A stretch of DNA of 64,000 bases from Bactericera cockerelli. Taxonomy: Eukaryota > Arthropoda > Insecta > Hemiptera > Triozidae. Position 1 is the first letter of the stretch, and every line of letters starts with the position of its first letter. The notes beneath the pieces were generated by a model. It had not been told where the DNA came from. It worked only from the letters and a program-made list of their open reading frames with translations, and ran no database searches. The stretch is taken from contig JAMCCL010000016.1 in assembly GCA_024516035.1 (NCBI GenBank), positions 312,501 through 376,500 on the forward strand, read 5' to 3'. The position numbers and the translations under genes are program-made. Shown here piece by piece: positions 46,564-52,894 of the stretch.

Positions 46564-49500
46564 TCTCAATTCCCTTAGAGGAACTGTTGGAAGTGGCGTC
46601 CACCTTCCTGGATGCAAAGGTTGAACCTCTTCATCATGTTCCGTCGAATGTTGCGGAAGATTCCAGGTTTTTTTGTCAGGTCATCGAATGCCAACAGGAT
46701 TCTTGCTATCAGATTTCGTAAACTATGTTTTTCACGTGATCCTAAATGTTCCTGTTGGCAACTCCATATGCTAAATGCGTATCTGCCATTTCAGCATCCG
46801 AATTATAATAATGTAACTTGTACTAAAAAAACTCAAGAAGTTTAAAGATAATATTTCATAGAATGCAGAAAAATATGCTTGAAAACTATCATCGAGAAAC
46901 AAACAATCATTCATTTGACTGGCCTTTAATTAATTCCAAGGAAAATAATTATCAGACATAAATAGCTAATTACTCTTTGAGTACAAGACGACCCTACACG
47001 GTCTACACTTTTAAGATTTTGAACATCATTTTTTGAGACTTACCTGGTTTGTTTACCCAGAAGATCACATGATAAAAAATCGTAAAATTATTTTTTAGCA
47101 TCCTTGGGTTGGCCGCCAACTTTTATCAAACTTGCCCATGTCTGTGCCAAAATTTGCTCGGGCAAATCTTGAGTGTTTCAAAGTGTAAAAAATTTACATG
47201 AGAATTTTTTTTCTTTTCAGGTGTCAAAAAAGATGCCAAACCAAACCGTAAAAAACAAAATAGTGTAGCTAGAAACATAGAAATTTTGTTGGCTTTCTGC
47301 AGAAATGTTCAGAACCAACTTATCTAAAACAGGAAAAAAGTTCTGACCTGAAGAATAAGCCAAAGTCGGACTTTTTCAGAAAGTTTCAAAAAATCACTTT
47401 GTGCAGTTATAAAGGCGAATCTGAAAAAACGGATTGCAGATCCGTCCTAGAAATGTCGTCAGTAATCTACCATTAACGGGTGTAAACGTTTTTTTGGTCC
47501 ACCCTGTATAGTCTCGCCCTGTTGTTGACATTTTCTACATTTATCTACGATATCTTTTTTCAAAATATGTTTTTCATAATTTCTTGTTACTATTATCTTG
47601 TCTTGTATTGCTGTATAAAATCCTTCTGTTTCAGGGTGTAGGTATCCAATTCTTAACCAATTAAATGATTCATTTTTATTGATGTTTTCATTATGAACAA
47701 GATTTATGTATCTACCATGTAGACTTTTTCCTTTCCAATCTGAAATTAGTTTTTCCTTGGTTTGTGGATTGTTTCCCGGTCTCATGTTCTCTGATAGGTT
47801 TAAAGGAGTGTATTTTTTGTCGACTTGAACTATTTTTCTCATAATTTCATCTTCACATTTTTGAATTGTATCTTTGATTTGAAGTTCTTGTTTCATGCAC
47901 AGAAGTTTTATTTTTATTAGACCTCTTCCGCCTTCTTTCCGTGGGAGATATAATCTTTCTATACTGGCTCTGGGATGTAACATTCTAAATTTACACATTA
48001 GTCTTCTTGTTAGAAAGTCGAGCTCTTCTAGTTCAGATTCATTCCATTTTAAAATTCCAAAAGAATAGGTCAAGGATGGCACCGCCCATGTGTTTAATAA
48101 AAAGAAGTATGTAAAAGTGTTGGACTTTCATCAGTTTGAAAGTCAAAAATTTTACGGAAAATATTTCACTCGCGGAGCGATCGAGAATTTTGCACAGTCT
48201 AACTTTAGTGACTGGTCACTAAATTATTATTATTTTTTTTAATTAAAAAATATTAATTAAAAAATAATAATTAAAAAATCATTATTAAATTATTATTATT
48301 ATTATTATTATTATATAATTCTTTATTAGATACAAAAGGACATTATGTACATATAAATAATAATTTTAACAGTGAAAAATCAAAAAAACAATATATACAA
48401 TAAAAATGAAAAAGAATAGAAAATATTTGAAAACATAAATGTCCTAACTAAAGGGCGGGGTTATTGCCTATGGCAATCTCTTCCACCCAACCCTTATTGG
48501 TAGTATGGGTTCGAATCCTGGGGGGGACGAAATTTTTTAGCTCTATATTTTCAATTTGGGCATAACGTTGTTTTGTTTTTCCGATCTTTTTATTTGATCT
48601 TCATGACGACCCCATTACCCTCGCGAGGAAAATTTTTGTAGTTGCAGAATTGGCCCATGACCTGTGGCGGCATTACGAGATTGATTTTGGACAATCATGG
48701 TTGAATGGAGATAAAATATGATGAATTAGCTCTTATAATGTCGATGCTAATCACTAAAAGTTTGGCAAAGACTTTGGCCAAGTGGGTAGCATACTAGGCT
48801 TGCACGCACGATGACTTTTCGATCCTTCTTTCCTTATTTGCCTTAGCATTGTCTTATTTCCGGGAGAGATACTCGTGATGACCCCTGCAACAAGCCGGAG
48901 AGAATTGGGGTATGAAAAGGTCAACGGGAGAGAACTCATTAGCTCACCTTGATAAGGTGATTACAAAATGATTTCTTTGGCATCTGAAATTTAGGTGTTT
49001 TAGTGTCCCTCATAGGAGGCTCCGAGGTCTATTTACCATTAAAAGATAAACCTAATCATGTGGAGTATAGAATCAAAAGGTCTTGCATTACAAATTTACA
49101 TATTATTTATTCACTTTGGGGACTCAGGGGGCCAAATCTGTGATCCAGATACATATTGACCTTAGAAAAATTACATAAAAAATGGCGGTCGCGGTGTAAT
49201 TTTCTCGATTCAAATCAAATAGGTTCAGAAAAATCATACTCCGACCGCCATTTTTTATTGCCGTGCAACAAGTAAATTTAAAGAGAAATCAAGTTTGGGA
49301 TGACCCCTAGAAAGGATAAAGAAAGATAAAGATAAGAGGAATAAATTCAGAGAAGAGTGCAGAGATATAGAAAGAGAGGGGGTAAGGTGTTCTCAATTTG
49401 ATATCATTTATTTTTAGCTAATTATAATCATTCTTTGAGTGAGGTGTTCTTCTTTTTTTAACCACGAAGTGGTGTTTTGGGGGGGATTAGATTATTCTTA

Positions 49501-52500
49501 ATTGGTCCAAGTTGGCCAAAGGATCCCACAAATAGACCAACTGTAGGACCAAAGGAACCAATAAAAATATATAAATTTGTAATCAGCCTATCAAGACCTT
49601 TTGATTCTATACTCCACATGATTAGATTTATCTTTCAATGCTAAATGAACCTTGGAGCCTCCCATGAGGAACAATCAAAGACCTAGATTTACAAATGACA
49701 AAGACATTAGCAGTCACCTTATCAATACCTCATGAGGTATGAGTGTAACCTGGACATCCATGAACAGAGAAAAAAAACTGGCCAGATGGGGATTGAACCC
49801 AAGTCACCCTGCTTGCAAGCCTAGTACGCTACCCCCTTGGGCAAGGTCACTACTTTGTCACAACTTTTAGTGAGTAGCATAGACATTATCAGAGCTAATT
49901 TATCATATGTTATTTCCATTTAACCATGATTGTCCAAAATCAATCTTGTAATGCGACCACAGGTCATTGCCCAGCTCTACAACTATTACAATTTTCCTCA
50001 CAAGTTTAATAAGGTTGTCATCAAGATCAAAACTAAAGAGTGGAATACAGAACAATGTTAAGCCCAAATTGAAAAAAAAAAGAGCTAAAAAATTTCATAC
50101 CTGCCAGGATTTGAACTTGTCCTACTTGGGTTACAAGTTGATCATGCTACCACTAGACAAAGTTGTCTTCTGAAGAAACGTGGACAGAAAATGAACTAAC
50201 TAAATTAGTACTTTGAAACTAGAATATTAAAATTTTGCAGTATAAGATAGCAAGGTCATTTCCACATATACATACTGGCCAAGATCTGACCACAAAGGAT
50301 TCAAAAGTACCTACCTGCCAAAGAAAATGAAAAGGCCACCAGGTGTCACCAAGTGCACTTTATGAATGTATGTATAAAATGAATAAATTTGGTATCAGCC
50401 CATCAAGGCCTTTCATTTGATACCCCTTAAGCTTATAAAAACAAGCTTATATTTATCTTTCAATTTCCTGATTTGGGCTCCCAAAACACGGGGTCCCCAA
50501 ATGGGCCGCCTGCTTGTATTTTAGAATTTTTTTTGGTCTGGGCTCATCGTCATTATATCTTGATCACTTTAGACACCTCACTTAATCTTCAATGCCACGT
50601 TATGGACATGAAGTTGGGTCTCAAAGGAGCTCAATGAAAAAAAGTAGAAGCAACATATAAATATTTCATGTCTTTCACAATTGTTGGGGGGTTCCAAAAA
50701 TGAGGTTCCCGTTGGCCTAGGAAGTCAAACAAAAAGTCAAATCAACTTATTTTTCAATGTAAAATCCATTCCTGCAATAAAAATTGCAATTTTTGAAATT
50801 CACATTGAACTTTTTGCTGGCTGAATGTACACAAAATGCATGGGAACTATGTTTTCCGTTAAATTACACTCTGCTATGCGGTCTCTTTCTTTGTATTGGC
50901 ATTCTTCACACCTTGGCCAAGGTGTTTCATAATTCAAATTACAGATTGTACTACCCCCAAAAATATCATAAGCTGTTGATGTTTCAACAGGTCAGATGCA
51001 GGTATGAATAAAATATTCACATCAGATTTTTTTGACAATTAAAATAATATTGACTGCCAAGAATTGAACCGCAGTCATGCAATTAATACTCTTAGCACTA
51101 CCACATCAAGCTTACACCACTGACAATCAGGATAGCACAAAAAATATTTTTTGTTTTGTTTTTTTACAAATTAACGGGGTTTACCCATGTTTGATTTTAA
51201 TTTTTCTAAACTGGCTGATCAAGGCATGTGAGACTGTGGTATTAAAAAAAAAAAAAAAACAATGTAAACAAACTTGTAAATTGAAACTGACAATTTATTG
51301 TTCTCTTATTTATCACATTGTGTACCGTGTCATGCGCTAGCACATGACAGTGATATTGTCATAAAGTCACTGTCATGCTCTAGAGCAGGCATGTCAAACT
51401 GGCGGCCCGCGGGCCGCATGTGGCCCGCCTGGTCAATTTGTGTGGCCCGCTGCGAGTTTTGCAAATATATTGACAATTTGGAAATTCTGAAAGCGGATTT
51501 CGATTCCCGCTTCCAAGATTTCAAAATACACCATGACGATTTTGCGCTATTTTCAAGTCCATACTCTTTTGAGGTGGAGAAAGCTTCAGGTTGTCTGCAA
51601 TTGGAATTGATTGATTTCCAAAATGATTCAAGTTTGAAAGAAAAGTTTCAGGGGTCCCAAGAATTTATGAATACTTATCAGACGAGAAGTAAGAGCTTAA
51701 GAGTTTTGTAGCTCAAATCTTGTGTTACTTTGGTAGTTTATAATTAATTATGTGAACAGCTGTTTTCTAAAATGAAACTGACCAAAACCGAGCAGAGGAC
51801 AAGAATAACAGACAAAAACTTGTCAAACGCTCTCAGAGTTAGTGTAAAAAGCTCTTTTGTACCTAACATTAAGTACCTCGTTGCAGAAAAGCGTTGCCAA
51901 GCATCTGGCCAAAAATAAGCCGGTTCATAAGGATTTCTTATTGGTTTTTTTAATAATTATAGGTACTTTTTGTGTAGGTATTTTGTGTATTATTTCAAAC
52001 CAATAAAACTTCTATTTTCAAAACAAATTAAAAACCCTAGAAATTTTTTTTATTTTACGTCAGAATCTTTTTTTTACAAGAGGGGGAGGGGTTGAGTACC
52101 TGCGGCCCGCCAATGATCAGCACAACTGAAAAATGGCCCTTCATAAATTTGGGTTTGACATGCCTGCTCTAGAGCATGACAGGTACATGTTCAATACTAC
52201 CACTGTCATGCTTTCACGATACACGCTACTGTGTTTTTCTAGTATGCTGTGTTTTTAAGTATGCTTGGTCCTTTGATATGTCAAAAATGAAAAAAACATT
52301 TAAAAAAAATCATTTTTTTTACAATTTTTTCATCATTATTTGTATTTTGTATTGGAATGGTTTAACATAATTACTAGATATTAATGAACATGGGAAAAAA
52401 ATAAACAAAAGATCAACACCTTCTTTAGGAGAAACAAAATTAGATGACATCAACACCTTCTTTAGGAGAAACAAAATTATCATTATATTATTTTTGCTTG

Positions 52501-52894
52501 TGCAAAACAATGCATGACAATCAAATACCATTGAAATAGACCCGGGCCCGGGGGAAATATCACAATATTGGCGTTGGTACGCAATGTGTTATATATATCC
52601 AGGTTTAACTGTAATACTAATTTATATATAACCCACCTCTCTTCTCCTCTGAATGTTCCCTGGTTTAGTGATAAGCACAACCCCATTCACAACAACAGCT
52701 GTGTCTTCAATAAACACACTCTCTGGCAGATCTTCGTCCGGGGGCAGCTCTATAACATCCAGACCAAGCTCTCTAAGAATAGCCACAAAACTTTCATGTT
52801 GCCTTCTAGCTTCATCAACTTTGATTTCGAATTTTCCGTTCAGAGATCGCGGAACCCTAGCTACGATTGCATGAGTGTATCGTAGAGTGGACAT
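26527..52894 (-). CDS. Ddah: Dimethylarginine dimethylaminohydrolase-like protein, six exons (whole gene)
   Basis: Joining 52894-52637, 39369-39264, 38985-38888, 37601-37506, 29996-29868 and 26652-26527 gives about 270 codons with every junction in phase, close to the 285 of vertebrate DDAH. DDAH hydrolyses asymmetric dimethylarginine to citrulline and so relieves inhibition of nitric-oxide synthase; it is cytosolic. Family landmarks in order: LPESVFIEDTAVV, QRRRE, KLDGSDVLFT, ELFVGISKWTNEKGA, ADGYHLKSL, LTVPEDKAANVIY, VSMSELTKADRG. The family's Asp of LDG and His of GxHLKS are present. In my ungapped alignment the nucleophile Cys near the C terminus is Ser (ISSSVLL), the substrate-binding Arg after SK is Trp, and the Asp of LPD is Glu. 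It may therefore be a non-hydrolytic paralogue. Introns total about 25.6 kb, nearly all repeats. No other complete gene lies within them. Confidence 0.85.
26685..27068 (+). mobile_element. Small Helitron-like element in DDAH intron 5
   Basis: Starts TCTATCTATACTTATAAAAG after an A and ends in CTAG (27065-27068) before a T. Just before the end is the stem CTAGCGG/CCGCTAG (27052-27068). TC at the start, CTRR at the end, a subterminal hairpin and A|T flanks are the Helitron signature. An HT tail (26845-26940) is nested in it. The element begins only 32 bp from the exon 6 acceptor. Confidence 0.65.
27308..28124. repeat. 48-bp minisatellite, 17 copies
   Basis: Unit CATACTGCATATACATGG, then TGTCCATACAGTCCC and TCCCACCCCACCCTG. 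Seventeen copies are present; the first is one base shorter and the fifth one base longer, while the others are almost identical. Because 48 is a multiple of 3 and the unit lacks stops in several frames, long open frames appear on both strands; these are artefacts. It lies in DDAH intron 5, and the minus (transcribed-sense) strand carries GGGTGGGGTGGGAGGG once per unit. Confidence 0.95.
28315..29165 (+). repeat. HT repeat interrupted by SINE A
   Basis: Starts CACTGCCAATTATGGACAC (28315), is interrupted by a minus-strand SINE A (28566-28848), and resumes with ATATCAGAGTTAAG up to GAGATTTACAAGGAATATTT near 29155. The hairpin end is missing. Confidence 0.65.
28566..28848 (-). mobile_element. SINE A, copy in DDAH intron 5
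   Basis: Same body, B box (complement GGATTCGAACC) and ATT tail as the piggyBac copy. The tRNA-like head is cut at CGCGCTAACTCGCTCTG. Confidence 0.8.
29170..29280 (-). repeat. tRNA-like SINE head
   Basis: The complement reads AGTAGGCACTTGGCCTAGCG, then GGGTTCGAATCCCGG (perfect B box). Only about 110 bp remain. Confidence 0.6.
29281..29790. other. Intronic sequence with repeat fragments
   Basis: The first half is unassigned. From about 29650 to 29840 it matches the hairpin-headed repeat seen at 60205-60430 (ATTTACCGGTATTT, GGACCCGCTTTG, GTTGTGACATATCAAAT). No gene beyond DDAH. Confidence 0.45.
29868..29996 (-). CDS. Ddah: DDAH-like exon 5
   Basis: Acceptor CTTTCCCAG|AAA. The 43 codons include KMKDLATFSYSTLTVPEDKA and NVIYVNGTLVHLAEKEAPD, ending SFK with donor AAA|GTAAGA. 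Confidence 0.85.
30110..30420. other. Intronic sequence, Helitron-like scrap
   Basis: TCTATATATAAAATCC followed by CGGCTGGGCCGATTGAAT and AAATTTTGCAGG resembles the 5' region of Helitron-type repeats. No 3' terminus is clear. Confidence 0.35.
30470..30970. repeat. 164-bp GT-rich tandem repeat, three copies
   Basis: The word TTATCAATAAGCGGAATG closes each copy (about 30627, 30791, 30955). Copies at 30493, 30657 and 30821 look essentially identical. All open frames here are low-complexity artefacts. Confidence 0.9.
31046..31420 (-). pseudogene. LINE reverse-transcriptase fragment (FADD motif)
   Basis: Reading on the minus strand: LNSQLSDVINCHSSPQGTIL, then GPCLFNCYTNF, then a frame change near 31290, then GRVYCFADDVAICYSTDSW. 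SPQGTILGP and FADD are motifs of the palm of non-LTR reverse transcriptases, with both catalytic aspartates. The fragment ends near 31046. Confidence 0.65.
31421..32095. other. Repeat mosaic
   Basis: 31850-32040 contains pieces of foldback family c (CCTGCCGGTCGACAAAGAAT, then AGATGAGGCAATAGATTTAAC). The remainder is unassigned AT-rich sequence with no supported gene. Confidence 0.4.
32098..32172. mobile_element. Solo end of foldback family g
   Basis: CCGAAGAAGCCATTC, GGGGTTTCCAGACTTTTG and CCCCACCCTGTATAT equal the right end of the element at 57663-58535. Confidence 0.65.
32195..32530 (+). pseudogene. LINE ORF2 C-terminal fragment
   Basis: Reads LNGMYPIYPIYIEYDLLLEH, CLETLEKRRNEQEIKLL and KIPDTRLRENQNIFF, then a frame change in a T8 run near 32440, then EIPNRKETYMFKSPIVRTMD and RYNNT. 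It is the same C-terminal region as 57066-57370 and 20070-20477, so the family is abundant. Confidence 0.6.
32545..32857 (+). repeat. GF terminal fragments, two in tandem
   Basis: Two left termini with CACCTCGGCCGAGGTG at 32549-32564 and 32798-32813 lie head to tail. The second is broken by a LINE at 32858 and resumes at 33781. Confidence 0.7.
32858..33780 (-). mobile_element. 5'-truncated LINE with RNase H domain
   Basis: Minus-strand insertion in a GF copy with a (TAA)n 3' tail (32858-32870). Near-exact 13-bp flanks CGGGCAGAGTGTA (32845-32857) and CGGGCAGAGGGTA (33781-33793) are the target duplication. LINE families with a C-terminal RNase H include I, R1-related and LOA types; I cannot choose between them. 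Confidence 0.75.
33000..33780 (-). pseudogene. RNase H and zinc-knuckle end of LINE ORF2
   Basis: Starts at the truncation point with GPGFCRRSVSLGQLTTVYQA. RNase H residues are seen in YQAEMFS (Glu), FFSDSQAA (Asp), WIPGHSGLQGNENADLLARE (His and Asp); the first Asp is lost with the 5' part. A C-terminal knuckle CRLCG-(8 residues)-HILFEC follows. The stop is at 33000. Upstream codons out to 33827 belong to the host repeat, so a start there is not real. The domain would remove RNA from the RNA-cDNA hybrid during insertion. Confidence 0.75.
33781..34390 (+). repeat. GF arm fragment after the LINE
   Basis: Continues the broken copy from GTAAGGTTACGGAAAAC to CAGATCTTGGCCAGTAT, where the next GF copy starts. 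About 600 bp of outer arm. Confidence 0.7.
34397..37008 (+). mobile_element. Giant foldback (GF): one full arm, loop and part of the second arm
   Basis: From the terminal palindrome CACCTCGGCCGAGGTG (34402-34417) the arm runs 2.3 kb. Landmarks are a tRNA-like module at 35160-35230 (B box GGTTCGAATCC), a second at 35480-35550 (A box TGGCCAAGTAGG, B box GGTTCGATCCC), 45-bp tandem repeats (35690-35900), and a CCGGGAGAGATACTCG block. It ends with an inner arm of 259 bp (36441-36699), a 50-nt loop and the complementary 259 bp (36750-37008). No protein-coding sequence was recognised. Very long arms containing tandem repeats recall Drosophila FB or Galileo elements, but there is no sequence evidence for kinship. 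Confidence 0.75.
36441..37008. repeat. 568-bp hairpin, 259-bp arms
   Basis: Arms 36441-36699 and 36750-37008 pair over their whole length with few mismatches (ends AAAAGAACTGATATCCCCCC and its complement). It lies in DDAH intron 4 and would fold into a long double-stranded RNA in the transcript. Confidence 0.9.
37085..37500 (+). repeat. HT repeat ending at the exon 4 donor
   Basis: Body with TCCTCAAAATCGGATGTACC, AACAGACAGAAAGACCGACA and a decayed hairpin (about 37461-37494). It ends 5-10 bp from the exon 4 splice donor. Confidence 0.7.
37506..37601 (-). CDS. Ddah: DDAH-like exon 4
   Basis: Acceptor TTTTTGTTTCAG|ACG. The 32 codons run TADGYHLKSLVTLAGPELL, then CVGAGKRPQETLK. The donor AAG|GTTTTTTTTT is unusually poor because an HT repeat ends right against it. 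The catalytic His of the family lies in GYHLKS. Confidence 0.8.
37625..37712 (+). repeat. HT repeat beginning at the exon 4 acceptor
   Basis: The A-rich lead is followed by CACCATCAATTATGGTCAC and ACAATATTTCCTCGTG, the family's start sequence, until the Helitron end at 37712. Confidence 0.65.
37712..37765 (-). mobile_element. Helitron 3' end, minus strand
   Basis: The complement ends AAGCGGGCGACATCCCGCTAG before T: stem GCGGG/CCCGC followed by CTAG, as at 59711-59728. Only the terminus is recognisable. Confidence 0.55.
37766..38700. repeat. Decayed foldback e sequence
   Basis: Blocks such as CCACTGAAAGAGTTTTTG, GTACATGTCCTAATTATGCG, TTTCAATTGGCAGC and GTCGCATAGACCACCCT match the element at 24474-26136. 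Its ends are missing. Confidence 0.6.
38768..38871. repeat. (GT)n(GA)n microsatellite
   Basis: About 70 bp of GT repeats followed by about 30 bp of GA repeats, within DDAH intron 3 next to exon 3. Reading frames over it are artefacts. Confidence 0.95.
38888..38985 (-). CDS. Ddah: DDAH-like exon 3
   Basis: Acceptor TTTCCAG|GC. It reads GKELFVGISKWTNEKGARAV, then AECFPEYPCTAIK, with donor AAG|GTAATA. The Trp in SKWTN replaces the Arg of the vertebrate enzymes. A GT/GA microsatellite starts 17 bp past the donor. Confidence 0.85.
39264..39369 (-). CDS. Ddah: DDAH-like exon 2
   Basis: Acceptor TTCCAAG|GTG. The 35 codons include VDTVRAFIKKEL and EDAKLDGSDVLFT; the exon ends after the first base of a Gly codon, donor ACTG|GTAATT. 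It holds the active-site Asp in LDG. Confidence 0.85.
39370..40085. other. DDAH intron 1, exon 2 side
   Basis: 39490-39780 resembles a Helitron-type repeat on the minus strand (complement AAATCTATAAAATATATAAA, then TCAGTCACTCACTCATTCAT). The remainder is unassigned; TTAAATTAAATTAAAT occurs near 40032. No further coding sequence was recognised. Confidence 0.4.
40094..40645 (-). pseudogene. Tc1-like transposase fragment interrupted by SINE C
   Basis: Minus strand: GALTSQRYVSEILQDPVHAI (40645-40588), then SINE C, then HTAALVSRFLEEAGLEVLEH, PSRSPDMNPIEHVWDYPKK and a tail to TAG at 40094-40096. SPDMNPIEHVWD is the hallmark of the last catalytic region of Tc1 transposases. About 25-30 residues between the two parts seem missing, so there was a deletion as well as the SINE. 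Confidence 0.7.
40279..40587 (+). mobile_element. SINE C
   Basis: tRNA-like head GGTATAGCTCAGTGGTTCAG with B box GGGTTTGAACCCC, a body of about 220 bp (CCAGCACTTAAAAGGGAAG, CTACGGGATGGGCAGGC) and a 17-A tail (40571-40587). No clear target duplication was seen. Confidence 0.75.
40656..43046 (-). mobile_element. Giant foldback (GF), one arm
   Basis: Starts in the loop (CTCGATTCAAATCAAATAAG), then the inner arm (40700-40960), the CCGGGAGAGATACTCG block in reverse, 45-bp repeats (41480-41720), both tRNA-like modules (about 41930-41990 and 42235-42305, complements of the B boxes GGATTCGAACC and GGGGATCGAA), and the terminal palindrome at 43026-43041. About 2.4 kb, without the second arm. Confidence 0.75.
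43060..43610. repeat. Diverged inner hairpin of the GF family
   Basis: The arms pair around a loop near 43325 (ACTGGCGGTCGG against CCGACCGCCAGT types) and carry the same GAGAACAC, CTCTCTTTCTAT and GGCGTTCTTTC words. It is probably a subfamily of GF; the same variant is at 15290-15650. Confidence 0.6.
43611..44036. repeat. Diverged GF middle sequence
   Basis: Matches the GF middle loosely (ATAGGTTCATACACTAC, CATTATGAATAACGAAAG, CGGCCCCCTAAGTCCCC). No gene. Confidence 0.5.
44039..44432 (+). repeat. GF outer arm, interrupted
   Basis: Runs from a decayed terminal palindrome (AACTCGGCCGAGGTG) to AGAAGATAACTTTGTCTA, then broken by a LINE. The same copy resumes at about 48498 (TTGGTAGTATGGGTTCGAAT). 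Confidence 0.65.
45640..45900 (+). mobile_element. SINE E, copy 1
   Basis: tRNA-like part GTCGCATGACCGAGGTTCAA with B box GGTTCAATTC and CTCATACC-like body words, in the middle of foldback f. A reverse copy is at about 50940-51290. Confidence 0.5.
46270..46325 (+). repeat. tRNA-like scrap
   Basis: GATTAGCTCAGTGGTAAGC looks like a tRNA D-arm and A box, followed by CCGGTCCGAACGCC in place of a T-arm. Too decayed for a tRNA gene; probably a SINE head. Confidence 0.35.
46486..46562. repeat. (CT)n microsatellite
   Basis: About 75 bp dominated by CT repeats, with the pure run at 46519-46560. Confidence 0.9.
46575..46700 (-). pseudogene. Tc1/IS630-type transposase C-terminal fragment
   Basis: Minus strand reads RILLAFDDLTKKPGIFRNI, then RRNMMKRFNLCIQEGGRHFQ and QFL before TAA (46575-46577). 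The RxxLCIxxGGxHFxxL end is the C terminus known from IS630/Tc1-related insect transposases. It lies inside the CAGGGTG-ended element f and supports that superfamily for the foldbacks. Confidence 0.55.
48225..48315. repeat. AT-rich simple repeat with (ATT)n
   Basis: TTAATTAAAAAATATTAATT and a run of about ten ATT units ending at 48313, leading into the LINE tail. Confidence 0.8.
48300..48497 (-). repeat. Short LINE 3' end, minus orientation
   Basis: Third copy of the type at 3493 and 16312, with AAAGGGCGGGGTTATTGCC and TCTCTTCCACCCAACCC. It seems to be inserted beside the larger LINE. Confidence 0.55.
48498..49490 (+). repeat. GF arm, continuation after LINE insertions
   Basis: Resumes TTGGTAGTATGGGTTCGAAT and includes the tRNA-like module, a shortened middle without the 45-bp repeats, and the inner arm to GGTGTTTTGGGGGGGATTAG. 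It is probably one copy with 44039-44432. Confidence 0.65.
49495..50935 (-). repeat. Old GF copy, CpG-depleted
   Basis: Reverse orientation, from middle words (CAAGACCTTTTGATTC) through both tRNA-like modules to the palindrome CACCTTGGCCAAGGTG (50909-50924). It is the most diverged copy; many differences from the young copies are CG to TG or CA (for example CTCGGCCGAG to CTTGGCCAAG, CACGAAGTCGGG to CATGAAGTTGGG). Confidence 0.7.
50940..51290 (-). mobile_element. SINE E, copy 2
   Basis: The complement carries a GGTTCAATTCTTGG B-box-like word and the same flanking blocks as 45640-45900 (GTTGAAACATCAACAGC region, CCAGTTTAGAAAAATTAAAA). A 16-A run is at about 51244-51259. Confidence 0.5.
51386..52166 (+). 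mobile_element. hAT-family element, 781 bp
   Basis: Terminal inverted repeats CAGGCATGTCAAAC at both ends and an exact 8-bp target duplication CTCTAGAG (51378-51385, 52167-52174), the hAT hallmark. The inner ends are rich in GCGGCCCGC. Deleted internally; only the C-terminal coding part remains. Confidence 0.9.
51440..51918 (+). pseudogene. hAT transposase C-terminal remnant
   Basis: First part (51440-51711): FCKYIDNLEILKADFDSRF, FALFSSPYSFEVEKASGCLQ and LELIDFQNDSSLKEKF. After at least one frame change the conserved end reads CEQLFSKMKLTKTEQRTRIT, then DKNLSNALRVSV up to AEKRCQASGQK and TAA at 51916-51918. CEQLFSxMK and the DxxLxxxLR block are the hAT dimerisation region; it most resembles the GTF2IRD2/ZBED-type group as I remember it. 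Confidence 0.75.
52637..52894 (-). CDS. Ddah: DDAH-like exon 1
   Basis: Eighty-six codons from ATG 52894: MSTLRYTHAIVARVPRSLNG up to IQRRRE, then donor GAG|GTGGGT (intron from 52636). The start is chosen because it gives the short N terminus before THAIVARVP usual for the family. Confidence 0.85.

Larger units (their letters stand above)
45089..47506. mobile_element. TA-foldback element (family f)
   Basis: Inverted arms of about 430 bp begin CAGGGTGGACCAAAAAAACG (45089) and end with the complement at 47506, flanked by TA in the LINE. The arms match through CGTTAATGGTAGATTAC, CTTATTCTTCAGGTCAGA, and GCAGAAAGCCAACAAAAT. The middle holds SINE E (about 45640), a CT microsatellite and a transposase C terminus (46575-46700). 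Confidence 0.85.
44433..48110 (-). pseudogene. 5'-truncated LINE, split by a foldback element
   Basis: Two frames belong to one ORF2: 48100-47507 (NTWAVPSLTYSFGILKWNES, GGRGLIKIK, WKGKSLHGRYINL, LRIGYLHPETEGFYTAIQD, CRKCQQQGETI) and 45088-44544 (EHIMGGCSELANNKYLSRHN, CNRPDIIILNK, AKIIDIAVPLSHN, VMSTEGVVTKNF). Removing the insertion (45089-47506) and one TA joins GETI to EHIMGGC in frame and restores a C-X2-C-X8-H-X4-C knuckle. The later RPDI, IDIAVP and STEGVV blocks resemble the restriction-like endonuclease region of R2-type LINEs. The stop at 44544 is followed by a 3' part to about 44433 ending in ATAATA. The reverse-transcriptase core is missing. Confidence 0.75.

Noticed and set aside
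46612..46845. 77-codon plus-strand frame in foldback f
   Set aside because: It is the antisense of the transposase C-terminal fragment at 46575-46700.
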